Source: an uncultured Acidobacteriota bacterium
GTDB lineage: Bacteria; Acidobacteriota; Thermoanaerobaculia; Gp7-AA8
Direction: 5' to 3'
Assembly: GCA_946887105.1 (NCBI GenBank)
Contig: CAMPKJ010000001.1
Span: 1-64,000, forward strand
DNA length: 64,000 nucleotides
In this document: one piece after another, positions 46,785 through 57,778 of the stretch
Layout: each line of letters opens with the position of its first letter
Numbering within the stretch: position 1 is the first letter of the stretch
Position numbers and translations under genes: made by a program
Notes under the pieces: generated by a model
The model's database searches: none
What the model saw: the letters and a program-made list of their open reading frames with translations, nothing else
Told to the model about the DNA's origin: nothing

Positions 46785-48272
46785 TCAACTCAGCCAGTTC
46801 AGGATCGACTTTCGCGTGTCGTCCTTCAGGAAGAAACGCGTGTGTACCGGCGGCTCGCCGGCGGCGGCTTCGAACACGTGCAGGCGGGCGGCCGGAATCA
46901 AGCCGCCCGATCCGAACTCGTAGACGCCGTCGGTGGGCACGACCAGATCGTTCTTCGCGTTCTCGAACACTTTGTCGATCACGCGATTGGCGATGCGGAG
47001 CGTGACCGGCGATCCGTCCGCGGGCGTGAAGTTCGATGCGAGCGCGAAGTAATTCGGACTGGCCGGGATCGCGGCCGCCAGGTCGTTGAGATACGGACCG
47101 CCGGGCAGCATCGACTGCAGTCCGTCGAGACCCTTCAGCGTGGCCACGGCCAGCTGCTTCACGACGGTGATGATCGCCTCGAGGGTGTCGGTCACGGCGT
47201 TATCCGGAAACACTTGCAGCAGGTTCGTGTAGCTGTCGATGAAGTCGCCCATGTGCTGCGCGTTCGCGAGGATGGTGCCGGCGTTCGGCGTGGCCACGAA
47301 CACGATCCGGTCGACGCCGATCCGCGGATCGTTTCTGCGCGCGAGCTCGCGGCTGACCAGGCCGCCGCGCGAATGGCAGACGATGTCGCAGTTCAGGTTC
47401 GCGGAGTCGGGGACGTTGTTCAGCAGCCAGGCCACGTTGTCGCGCGGATCGTCGCTGAGCGTCGGATGGTCGAACGCGAAAACGCGTCCCTGATAGCGAT
47501 CGTAGAGCTGTTCCATCGTCTCCAGATCGAGTCCCGCGAATGCGCTGTCGGCGCGGCTGAACGTGCCGTGGACGAACAGCAGCGACTTGCCGGCGGAGAG
47601 ACCGGCCCACGCTTCGTCGACGATCGCTTCGCCAGCGGGGCGCTGGTAGTTGCCGGGCGTGAACGTGCGGATGCCGTAGGGGCGGTTGCGCGCTTCCCAC
47701 TTCTTCGCGAAGAAGTCGCCCACCGCGCCGATGAGCGGATCGACGAGCGGGAAGACGATCACCTTCAGCACCTTCTTGCCGATCGCTCCGATGATGCCGC
47801 GCGATCCGGCCTCGGCCGCGCTGATCTCCTGCGTTTCGACGCGGCGCGGGATCACGTAGGTGCGCGTCGCGGCGCCGCGCGTGACATCGACGGAGTTGTC
47901 TTCCTGCACCGGAAAATGCCAGCTCATCACGCCGTTTTCGTCGACGGCGAGAATGAACTGGCCGTAGTCGTCGCCGGGCGAAGGCACGGTCACTTCGATG
48001 GAAGGCTCGCCGTGCCGATCGCGCCTCGAGATGTCCTGCACCATCTCCTGCTCGCGCGTCTCGGAGAACTCGACGGTGAGCTGTTCGATGGTGCGCGTGC
48101 TGCGCAGCGCGCCGATCAGCGCATCCTTGGCATCTTCCGCACCGCGCATCGCCGAGCGCGTGCCGCCCGCGAGCGGCTCGTAGACTTCGACCACGCCGGT
48201 GAGTCCGGGCGTGCGCACGATCACCGGTCCGACTTCGATGGGATTGCCGTTTTCCTGGAGTTGCTCTGCCAT
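46785..48272 (-). CDS. Alpha/beta hydrolase (PGAP1-like) paired with CHAT protease
   Basis: 495 aa. Residues 1-190 are not recognised: beta-rich, with a short hydrophobic segment KKVLKVIVFPLVDPLIG. The hydrolase part follows (about 215-495) with LLFVHGTFSR and nucleophile S301 in VCHSRGGLVS, the lipase/esterase elbow. It belongs to the PGAP1/lipase-like alpha/beta hydrolases (DUF7379-type in my recollection). Its ATG lies 2 bp after the CHAT gene stop, so they are one operon. Substrate unknown; a lipid or ester bond is likely. Confidence 0.82.
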   Translation of the reverse strand: MAEQLQENGNPIEVGPVIVRTPGLTGVVEVYEPLAGGTRSAMRGAEDAKDALIGALRSTRTIEQLTVEFSETREQEMVQDISRRDRHGEPSIEVTVPSPGDDYGQFILAVDENGVMSWHFPVQEDNSVDVTRGAATRTYVIPRRVETQEISAAEAGSRGIIGAIGKKVLKVIVFPLVDPLIGAVGDFFAKKWEARNRPYGIRTFTPGNYQRPAGEAIVDEAWAGLSAGKSLLFVHGTFSRADSAFAGLDLETMEQLYDRYQGRVFAFDHPTLSDDPRDNVAWLLNNVPDSANLNCDIVCHSRGGLVSRELARRNDPRIGVDRIVFVATPNAGTILANAQHMGDFIDSYTNLLQVFPDNAVTDTLEAIITVVKQLAVATLKGLDGLQSMLPGGPYLNDLAAAIPASPNYFALASNFTPADGSPVTLRIANRVIDKVFENAKNDLVVPTDGVYEFGSGGLIPAARLHVFEAAAGEPPVHTRFFLKDDTRKSILNWLS

Positions 48273-48274
48273 GA

Positions 48275-50281
48275 TCAGGGTTCCTTTTTCTGAAGTGAGC
48301 TGCCGTCGAGCTGCAGTGAGGGATGGCCGAAGAACTGATACGCGAGATAGGTGGCGGACACGGGATTCTCAGCGGAGACGAATGACGCGCGCGCGCGGCG
48401 GATCGCTTCCGCGGGCGGGATTTTTTCTTCGAGCGTGGCCTTGTAGAAATCGAGCGCGATCTGTTTGGCCAGATCGTCCTTGATCGACCACAGCGGCGCC
48501 ACGACCGCGGCCGCGCCGCCTTCGATGAACGCCGCGGCCATGCCGCCGTAGTCGCCGAGGATGCGCGCGCCCGCGCCGACCTGACAGGCGTTGAGGAACA
48601 CGAACGGCGCGAACTCCTGCGTCGAGCTCTCGATCGCGCCGGCGATCATCTGCGGCTTCACCGCGCCGGTGTCGATCGGAATGAGTCCGTCTTCGAGACC
48701 TTCCTCGTTCGACTGTCCGTGCATCGAGAAGTGCAGCAGGTCCGCGGGAGGCGCGCTGTCGAAGAGGCCGAGGATGTTTGCGAGCGTCGCCTCGACCGGA
48801 GTGGCGCCGTACGCCTTCGCGATCTCGGCCGCTTCCTCTTCCGCTTTGACCAGGCGATTCCAGCGCACGCGGGCGTACTTGCCGGAGACCACCGAGGCTG
48901 CACGGATCTTGTGCTCGTGCGGCGGCGGAATCCGGTTGCCGTTGATCCAGCGCCCCACGCGCACCTGCACGCCGAGGAATGGCGCGAGGGTGGGATGGGG
49001 ACGCTTCATGTCTTTCGGAAAGGTTGCCAGTTCCCACGGGATGTACGGCTCGTTCGAGAGGATCAGCAGCGACGGTTCTTTGTTCTTGCTGATGACGCTC
49101 TTGAGAATGGCCCAGAACGACGGCGGCATGACGCCCTGGATGTTTTTGCCCAAGCCTGCGAGCTGCGCGTACAGCCCGGCGGTTCCCTCGAGACCGTTGC
49201 CGCTCTTGACCACCAGATTCGCGAACGTGCGCGCGTTCGACGCGACGCTGCTGTGAATGGGCTGGCTCGGCACCGCGATCGCGTGCGGCGAGATGAAGCT
49301 CCACGCCAGCCGTCCGGCGCCGTCTTCGGTGATCATCACCGTCAGATCGGGCGGCACCCTGGCCGTGGGAGCGGCGAACATACGCCGCAGCGTTTCGCGC
49401 GCCGCGCCGCGCGTCTCGTCGTCTTCTTCCGTGTGCACGAACACCTTCAGCTCGCCGCTGCCGATCACCTGACCGTCGACGGAGTAGAAGATCGTGATGG
49501 CGCGCTCGATGCGCTCCGCGACGACGTCCGGCGTGAGCGAGATCTCCGTGGCCGGATACGGATTCGCGTGCGTGACGCGCAGCGGAAAGACCGAGACGTC
49601 GTCCGCAAGCGTGAATCCCACCGCCTGCACCGACATGACGATGTCGTACTCGCCGGCCGGTCCCTTCGGCAGCACGAACGGTTTCGCGTCCGGCGACGGC
49701 GCGTTCTTCGTCACGCCGGCGGTGATCGAGAACTCCACCGCGGCGACGACGTGCGAGGGACCTTCGGCGAGGGCGAAGAAGCTTCGCGGAAGCTCGGCCG
49801 GCGGCGATGCTTCCGCAAGTGGCGTTGCCGTGTCCGGCATCGCTGCCGGCATCGCCATCGGCGGCATGGACATCTTCGGTACGTTCGTGACCGAGAAGAC
49901 GTCGTCGATTGGACTCAGGAAGACGTCGTCGCTTCCCGCGTGCGCGGAATCGGGCATGATCAGGACATCGTCCGTTTGCCTGCGGCGCCGGCGAGGTACG
50001 ACGTTGATCGTCCTGAGCAACGGCGGCACGATGCCGTTCCTCTCGAAGATCTTTGCGAGCCGTTCGCGCGTGGTCTCGTCGGCGAGGTGATAGGAGTGTT
50101 GCAGTGTCTGGACGATCGACGCGGAAGCGGCCTGGCGCTTCGCCTCGTCGAGTTTGCCCGCGGCGCCGAACAGTTGCGCGATGAGCTCCGCCGAAACACT
50201 CTTCTTCAGCTTGCGTTTGAACGCGGCGGACAGCTGACCGCTCGCGTCGAAAGCCCGGTCGAAATCGACAGTGCGACCCAT
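48275..50281 (-). CDS. CHAT-domain cysteine protease
   Basis: 668 aa. The C-terminal 260 residues are a CHAT (caspase-like) domain with catalytic H521 in LHFSMHGQSN and C566 in LNACQVGAG; active-site spacing is normal. The N-terminal 400 residues include a helical start, a Pro/Met-rich linker (about 125-165) and a beta-rich region. CHAT proteases act in signalling, cell death or gasdermin activation in several bacterial systems. The downstream hydrolase may be a substrate or co-effector. There is no membrane segment. Confidence 0.9.
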   Translation of the reverse strand: MGRTVDFDRAFDASGQLSAAFKRKLKKSVSAELIAQLFGAAGKLDEAKRQAASASIVQTLQHSYHLADETTRERLAKIFERNGIVPPLLRTINVVPRRRRRQTDDVLIMPDSAHAGSDDVFLSPIDDVFSVTNVPKMSMPPMAMPAAMPDTATPLAEASPPAELPRSFFALAEGPSHVVAAVEFSITAGVTKNAPSPDAKPFVLPKGPAGEYDIVMSVQAVGFTLADDVSVFPLRVTHANPYPATEISLTPDVVAERIERAITIFYSVDGQVIGSGELKVFVHTEEDDETRGAARETLRRMFAAPTARVPPDLTVMITEDGAGRLAWSFISPHAIAVPSQPIHSSVASNARTFANLVVKSGNGLEGTAGLYAQLAGLGKNIQGVMPPSFWAILKSVISKNKEPSLLILSNEPYIPWELATFPKDMKRPHPTLAPFLGVQVRVGRWINGNRIPPPHEHKIRAASVVSGKYARVRWNRLVKAEEEAAEIAKAYGATPVEATLANILGLFDSAPPADLLHFSMHGQSNEEGLEDGLIPIDTGAVKPQMIAGAIESSTQEFAPFVFLNACQVGAGARILGDYGGMAAAFIEGGAAAVVAPLWSIKDDLAKQIALDFYKATLEEKIPPAEAIRRARASFVSAENPVSATYLAYQFFGHPSLQLDGSSLQKKEP

Positions 50282-50325
50282 GCGTCGTCCTCTCTTTTTG
50301 GAAGGCAGTATGGTACCGCCGAAAT

Positions 50326-50352
50326 GAAAAAGGCCGGCGTTGCCGCCGGCCT
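50326..50352 (-). terminator. Intrinsic terminator of the pyrophosphatase gene
   Basis: On the minus strand, a 9-bp GC-rich stem (arms at 50344-50352 and 50331-50339, AGGCCGGCG) with a 4-nt loop is followed by TTTTCATTT (50322-50330). It begins 24 bp past the stop at 50376. This is the clearest rho-independent terminator in the window. Confidence 0.85.
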
Positions 50353-50375
50353 GGTTTCACTGCGAAGCGAACCGG

Positions 50376-52886
<2,511 letters not shown>

Positions 52887-53050
52887 GATTCCTCCGTGTG
52901 TGGCTGAAATGACCCTCGCATGCCGCGCATCGGAGAGTGCAGGCGCGCCTCTCCCATAGGCTTCCGGGTCTTAGGGCGGGCGGATTGTAGCGGCAAAGGC
53001 GGGAAAAGTGGAGTGCCTGCCGGGGGGAGCGGCGGGAGGCGGATTCCGCG

Positions 53051-53428
53051 TCAGGGATTGTTGAAAGCGGCGCGTACGAGCACGCGGCAGCACCGCGGGT
53101 CGCGGTGGAAGGAGACCCATCCCTCGCGCATCGACCGCTTCGGCACGAAGGGAATGGTGAGCTCGGCGCGCTCGACGACCGACCCCTCCGCGAGCAGCTC
53201 GACGTCGATCCGCGCATCCTCGGCCGTCGCATCGCCGCGATTGTGAACGCGGATGAGAATGCGGAACATGCCGCCGTGCGCTTCCGGCGTGCCGGTCTCG
53301 ATGACCAGCGACGGCGGCCGGTCGTCGGAGCGCATCCCCGCCAGCACGAGACTGCCGGCCACTCCTGCCAGCAGAAGCGCGCTCACCGCGAACACGGTCC
53401 ATTCGAGGATGTTCTTCTGCGCTCTCAT
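53051..53428 (-). CDS. TIGR02588-family protein
   Basis: 125 aa. One membrane helix (about 10-32), then a beta-rich domain (PSLVIETGTPEAHGGMFRI, VHNRGDATAEDARIDVELL, EGWVSFHRDPRCC) fitting the TIGR02588 pattern. It usually sits next to TIGR02587 membrane proteins, and here it overlaps that gene by 4 bp. Function unknown. Confidence 0.82.
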   Translation of the reverse strand: MRAQKNILEWTVFAVSALLLAGVAGSLVLAGMRSDDRPPSLVIETGTPEAHGGMFRILIRVHNRGDATAEDARIDVELLAEGSVVERAELTIPFVPKRSMREGWVSFHRDPRCCRVLVRAAFNNP

Positions 53429-54255
53429 GTCGAAAGGAGAAGCCTGCCGGCGGACGCGCCGAGCGTGCCTGGGAATGCGAGCACGACCACCTGCCGCACC
53501 GCGATCTCCGCTGCGACGCCATCGAAGCGGCCGAAGAACCAGAGCATGATCGCCGCGGCCACCAGTCCGACGGCGTAGGTGACCGTACTGCCGAGGATCA
53601 CGTCGAGCGCGCCCTCCCGATGGACCACTGCGCTGCTGCGATGGAAGTTGCTGAAGTAGAGCACGATGCTGCCGATGGCCAGCGACAACCCGGCCAGGCC
53701 GAGGAGCCGGAACGGATCGCTCTCGACCGCGATCATCAGGATCTCCTCGGTCGGCGCGACGTTGGCGGCAAAGAGGACTGCGCCGCAGAGCGCCATCACC
53801 AGCTCGGCGCCGAAACCGGAGTCGCGGTCGCCGATGTCTTCCCGCTCGTCTTCTTCTTTCGCGTGCAACTGTGCCGTTCCGACGGAAAACCCGATGGCCA
53901 CAACGGACGCTTCGACGACGATCTTGCCCAGCGCCTCGGATGCCGACGTATCAGCCTCGATGCGCTGCAGGAGAAACAGCACGCCTGCCGATGTGAGCAG
54001 GCCCAGTCCGAGCTCCTCGACCGAGTCGACGAAGACTTCCGGCCAGCTCGCGTCGCGGTGCATTCCGGCGAAACGGTTGTAGCCGAGGAGCAGCACGTAG
54101 GTGAAGGCGAGCAGACCGGCCAGCCGATACGGCGTGGCGATGAATCCGGCCCACCACATCTCCATCGTGTACAGAAGCGGAAGGCTGAACATCAACCCGC
54201 CGGCGAGCCCGCGGCCGTACTCCTGCAGCGACTCGGCGATGGTCGGCGCACGCAT
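53425..54255 (-). CDS. TIGR02587-family integral membrane protein
   Basis: 276 aa with about seven membrane helices. ATG 54255 is chosen because it leaves about 90 bp for divergent promoters. ATG 54315 or TTG 54345 are alternatives, and none has a good ribosome site. Motifs: GRGLAGGLMFSLPLLYTMEMWW near the start, VFVDSVEELGLGLLTSAGVLF, and ANVAPTEEILMIAVE. It is always paired with TIGR02588 in known cases, as here. Function unknown. Confidence 0.8.
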   Translation of the reverse strand: MRAPTIAESLQEYGRGLAGGLMFSLPLLYTMEMWWAGFIATPYRLAGLLAFTYVLLLGYNRFAGMHRDASWPEVFVDSVEELGLGLLTSAGVLFLLQRIEADTSASEALGKIVVEASVVAIGFSVGTAQLHAKEEDEREDIGDRDSGFGAELVMALCGAVLFAANVAPTEEILMIAVESDPFRLLGLAGLSLAIGSIVLYFSNFHRSSAVVHREGALDVILGSTVTYAVGLVAAAIMLWFFGRFDGVAAEIAVRQVVVLAFPGTLGASAGRLLLST

Positions 54256-54344
54256 GGCGGGCGCTACAGCATAAGACGAGCCAGAAGCCACGGCGGGCAC
54301 GCTCCCGGCAAGCATCGCCCGCGAGGCGCTAGAGGAGGTTGTCA

Positions 54345-55889
54345 ATGAGGATTCCGTCCGGTCTTGCTCGTTTTGCCGTTGCCGTCGTCATTCTCGGGTC
54401 GACTGTCGCCGTTCTCTCGCAGACCCAATCGACGCCCCGCCGTGAGGTCCGCACGCTGCCGGATGCGGTCCAGGACGCGCAGACGCCGCGCGAAGTCGCG
54501 GTCACGCGTCCCGAGCAACAGAAGACGGCGCACGATCGCTCCGATGTCTTCAGCGGCACGAAGGCGGAGCCGTCCTCGCCGGTGCTGAACACGCAGCCGG
54601 AGGAAGGGAAGGTCAACGGCTTCGATTTCGCGCGCGATCCGCTCAATGCGAAGCGGCCGATGCAGACGTTCGAAGAGATCATGCGCATGGACGTCGCGGC
54701 GCGCGAACAGGTGATGGCGGCGCAGCGGCGGCTGCTCGAGAGCCGATACGATCTCACGCCGCGACTCGATCGATCAGCGACGATGTCGCGCGGCAAGCCG
54801 CTGCCGGTCGGACCGACCGCTCGCCTGAAACAGGGTCTGACCTGGGAGCGGCTGGCCTCCATGACGCCCGCGCAGATCCGCGAGCAGAATGCGTTTCCCT
54901 ATCCGACGCTGCCGCATCCCAAGCACGTCGCGGGAGGGCAAGTGTTCCCGCAGATCCAGATCGACATGTTCCCGCGCCTGCAGCGCTTCGACGTCGACTT
55001 CGACCTGCCGGATGCCTTCATCCCCGAATTTCCGCCGGCGATCTTCCTGCAGAACCGGCCGGAGCTCGGCGACGTCTCGCGCGGCGAAGTGGTCTCGATC
55101 AACAACTTCCATCGCTTGTTCAAGGACATCGTCACGCCCGTGCAGCTCGACGGTCTGCGCCTGCTGGTGACGCCGTTGCCGCAGGAGGAGTTCAATCCGA
55201 CCGACGATCGCAAGTCCGCGCAGCCGAGTCTCGGCGTGGCCTGTCTGGACTGCCACGTCAACGGCCATACCACCGCGCAGTTCCACCTCAATCCGGACGA
55301 TCGTCCGCAGCATCGCCGCTTCCGCCTCGACACGACCAGCATCCGCGGCCTGTTCAATCAGCAGATCCATGGCTCGAAACGCAGCCTGCGGTCGGTCGAG
55401 GACTTCACGGAGTTCGAGCAGCGTACGGCCTACTTCAACGGCGATCCGATTCACGCCATGAAGAAAGGCTTCTTCGAGCTGAACCGCGTGCAGGTCAGCC
55501 ACATGGCGCAGATGCAGAACATGTTCGACTTCCCGCCGGCGCCGAAACTGAATCCGCTGGGACGGCTCGATCCCGCCAAAGCGACGCCGAGCGAGCTGCG
55601 CGGCGAGGCGATCTTCTTCGGAAAAGGGCAGTGCGCGAGCTGCCATCCCGCGCCGTTCTATCTCGACAACCAGATGCACGACCTGCAGGTGGAGCGATTC
55701 CTCGACGAGCCGCCCGACGGTCCGATCAAGACCTTCACGCTTCGCGGCATCAAGGACAGTCCGCCGTATCTGCACGACGGACGCGCGTTCACGCTGGAAG
55801 ACACGGTGGAGTTCTTCAATCTCGTGCTCGGCCTGAAATTGAATCCACAGGAGAAGACCGATCTGGTCGCATTCATGCGGCAGCTTTGA
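54345..55889 (+). CDS. Di-heme cytochrome c peroxidase-like protein
   Basis: 514 aa from ATG 54345, with GAGGAGG 6 bases upstream. A signal peptide (FAVAVVILGSTVAVLS) and two heme c motifs: CLDCH at 300-304 and CASCH at 430-434, with likely Met/His distal ligands. It belongs to the di-heme peroxidase/MauG-like class, though the order and long N-terminal region (about 30-280, unrecognised) differ from small CcpA. Probably periplasmic. It is divergent from the TIGR02587 gene and coupled to the next gene (TGATG). Confidence 0.85.
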   Translation: MRIPSGLARFAVAVVILGSTVAVLSQTQSTPRREVRTLPDAVQDAQTPREVAVTRPEQQKTAHDRSDVFSGTKAEPSSPVLNTQPEEGKVNGFDFARDPLNAKRPMQTFEEIMRMDVAAREQVMAAQRRLLESRYDLTPRLDRSATMSRGKPLPVGPTARLKQGLTWERLASMTPAQIREQNAFPYPTLPHPKHVAGGQVFPQIQIDMFPRLQRFDVDFDLPDAFIPEFPPAIFLQNRPELGDVSRGEVVSINNFHRLFKDIVTPVQLDGLRLLVTPLPQEEFNPTDDRKSAQPSLGVACLDCHVNGHTTAQFHLNPDDRPQHRRFRLDTTSIRGLFNQQIHGSKRSLRSVEDFTEFEQRTAYFNGDPIHAMKKGFFELNRVQVSHMAQMQNMFDFPPAPKLNPLGRLDPAKATPSELRGEAIFFGKGQCASCHPAPFYLDNQMHDLQVERFLDEPPDGPIKTFTLRGIKDSPPYLHDGRAFTLEDTVEFFNLVLGLKLNPQEKTDLVAFMRQL

Positions 55890-56761
55890 TGGCGAACGGG
55901 GACACAGCCGGCTGGCCGAAGTGGGCGACGCCGCTCATCGCAGGGGCGGCATTCGCGGTCATTGCGTTTGCCGAGTCGCGGCGGCCGCTGCGATCGCGAC
56001 GCGAATCGAAGCGACGCCGTTTCGCCCGCAATCTCACGACCGCGGCGCTCACCGCGGCCGTGTCGTCGGCGCTGCAGAAGCCGCTCCTCGATCCGGTCGC
56101 GGAACGCGTCGAGCGCGAGCGTCTCGGGCTGCTCAATCAGCTTCCGATGCCGCGGCCGCTGCGTACCGCCGCGGGCGTGCTGCTGCTCGACTACACGCTG
56201 TGGTGGTGGCACTTTGCGAATCACGGCGTTCCGCTGCTCTGGCGCTTTCACCTCGTGCATCACGTCGACCGCGATCTCGATGTCTCGACCGCGGCGCGTT
56301 TCCACTTCGGCGAGATGTCGCTCTCGGTCTTCTTTCGGATGGCGCAACTGCGGCTGCTCGGTGTTTCACGCGCCGCCGCGTCGATCTGGCAGACGCTCCT
56401 CTTCGTCTCGATCTTCTTTCATCACTCGAATCTCCGTCTGCCGCACGACTTCGAGCGCCGGCTGGTCCGCTGGATCGTCACGCCGCGGATGCATGGCATC
56501 CATCACTCGGATGTTCGCGAGGAGACGAACAGCAACTGGTCGAGTCTGTTCTCGTGGTGGGATCGCCTGCACGGAACGCTGCGGCTCGATGTTCCGCAGG
56601 AGGCGATCGAGATCGGTGTGCCGGCCTGGCAGGACGAGGCCGAGGTGACGCTCGGCCGGATCACGGTGCTTCCGTTCATGCCGCAGCGCGACGACTGGGG
56701 CAGCGCAGCTGCGGTATCGTTCGGCAATCAAAACAGGAGTGTCGACGATGGCGTTCGATGA
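55889..56761 (+). CDS. Sterol desaturase/fatty acid hydroxylase superfamily
   Basis: 290 aa with several membrane helices and the eight-His pattern of membrane di-iron oxidases: FHLVHHVDRD, RFHFGE, FFHHSN and MHGIHHSDVREE. ATG 55889 overlaps the peroxidase stop (TGATG). Members hydroxylate or desaturate lipids using O2; the substrate cannot be read from the sequence. Its 3' end overlaps the TfoX gene by 14 bp. Confidence 0.9.
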   Translation: MANGDTAGWPKWATPLIAGAAFAVIAFAESRRPLRSRRESKRRRFARNLTTAALTAAVSSALQKPLLDPVAERVERERLGLLNQLPMPRPLRTAAGVLLLDYTLWWWHFANHGVPLLWRFHLVHHVDRDLDVSTAARFHFGEMSLSVFFRMAQLRLLGVSRAAASIWQTLLFVSIFFHHSNLRLPHDFERRLVRWIVTPRMHGIHHSDVREETNSNWSSLFSWWDRLHGTLRLDVPQEAIEIGVPAWQDEAEVTLGRITVLPFMPQRDDWGSAAAVSFGNQNRSVDDGVR

Positions 56762-57131
56762 ACGACTGGCCGATCGCATTCGTGCCCTGACCCACGACAG
56801 AATGGACATCCAGGAGCGGAAGATGTTCGGCGGGCTCGCGTTTCTCGTGCGAGGGCACATGTGCTGCGGCATCGTCGGATCGGACCTCATGGTCCGCGTC
56901 GGACCGGACGGGTACGAGGACGCTCTGGCCAGCGCGCACGTGCGGCCGATGGACTTCACCGGAAGGCCGTCGAAAGGGATGGTCTACGTCGCTCCGGCCG
57001 GCATTCGAACGGCTGGTGCGTTGCGGAAGTGGATCGAGCGCGGCATCAGCTTTTCAGAAACGCTCCCGGCCAGGACCGCCTCTCCGCGACGGACGAAGAG
57101 GCGGGTTGCGGCGCCGGCTCGTGCCACGTGA
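56748..57131 (+). CDS. TfoX N-terminal domain protein
   Basis: 127 aa from ATG 56748, CAGGAG 8 bases upstream. Residues 1-95 fit TfoX-N: RKMFGGLAFLVRGHMCCGI, LMVRVGPDGYEDALAS, PSKGMVYVAPAG. A basic Ala/Arg-rich tail follows. Only the N-terminal domain of the competence regulator is present. Such short forms are common and their role is unclear. It overlaps the desaturase-like gene. Confidence 0.88.
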   Translation: MAFDERLADRIRALTHDRMDIQERKMFGGLAFLVRGHMCCGIVGSDLMVRVGPDGYEDALASAHVRPMDFTGRPSKGMVYVAPAGIRTAGALRKWIERGISFSETLPARTASPRRTKRRVAAPARAT

Positions 57132-57142
57132 CCAGTCCGTCG

Positions 57143-57277
57143 TCAGCGGCAGTCCGGATGGCCACATGCGCAGCGGCCGTTCTCGGTCTTTCCTTCACGG
57201 CAGGACGGCGAGCAGTACCCGTCCGCCTGCACCTCGTTCGCCTGGCAACGACACGCGTCGTGAGCACACTTGGTCAT
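57143..57277 (-). CDS. Bacterial metallothionein, 44 aa
   Basis: Too short to be called by default ORF lengths. ATG 57277 with AGGAGG seven bases upstream. 44 residues with eight Cys (positions 4, 9, 11, 22, 26, 36, 38, 43) and two His. The layout, CAHDACRC at the start, a YCSPSC middle pair and GRCACGHPDCR at the end, matches SmtA/BmtA metallothioneins that bind Zn, Cd or Cu. It is divergent from crcB with 88 bp between starts, so the two may share a regulatory region. High confidence in the family; metal not predictable. Confidence 0.9.
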   Translation of the reverse strand: MTKCAHDACRCQANEVQADGYCSPSCREGKTENGRCACGHPDCR

Positions 57278-57365
57278 GGCAATTCCTCCTGCCGTGTGGG
57301 GCTGCACGGTGGGTGCCTACCGCTTGCGCTTCACGCAACGGCTGCGTCCGGGCGAGCACAGCGTC

Positions 57366-57770
57366 ATGGCCGTGAGATCATCCGCTGACGTGAGTCGTTT
57401 TCTCTGGATCTGCGCCGGTGGAGCCGCCGGAACCGGCGCGCGTTATCTGATCGCGCTCTGGTCGGCGCGGTCGTTCGGCGCGGCCTTTCCGGCCGGCACG
57501 CTCATCGTCAATCTCACCGGTTCGTTCCTGCTCGGATTCGTCATGCACCTCGCCAGCGTGACCTCGATGCCGGAAACCGCGCGACTGGCACTGACCGCCG
57601 GGATGCTGGGCGGATTCACCACCTATTCGGCGTTCAGCTTCGAGACCGCGGACTTTCTGCGGAGAGGACCGTGGCAGTTCGCCGCGCTGAACGTCATCGC
57701 CACCGTGGCCGGATGCCTGGTGGCCGTGTTCGCGGGCATCGCGCTCGCGCGCGTGATGCTCGGGCGATAG
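57366..57770 (+). CDS. crcB: Fluoride efflux channel CrcB/Fluc
   Basis: 134 aa from ATG 57366 (GTG 57390 also possible). Four membrane helices. Hallmarks: GGAAGTGARYL, the Asn of GTLIVNLTGSFLLGF, and GGFTTYSAFSFE. Exports fluoride as an antiparallel dimer. No fluoride riboswitch consensus is visible upstream. It converges with the VioB-like gene, 8 bp between stops. Confidence 0.94.
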   Translation: MAVRSSADVSRFLWICAGGAAGTGARYLIALWSARSFGAAFPAGTLIVNLTGSFLLGFVMHLASVTSMPETARLALTAGMLGGFTTYSAFSFETADFLRRGPWQFAALNVIATVAGCLVAVFAGIALARVMLGR

Positions 57771-57778
57771 CGCGCGGC

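Noticed and set aside
57278..57365. Fluoride riboswitch before crcB
   Set aside because: I could not find the conserved pseudoknot elements of the crcB motif; the region instead contains the ribosome site of the metallothionein.
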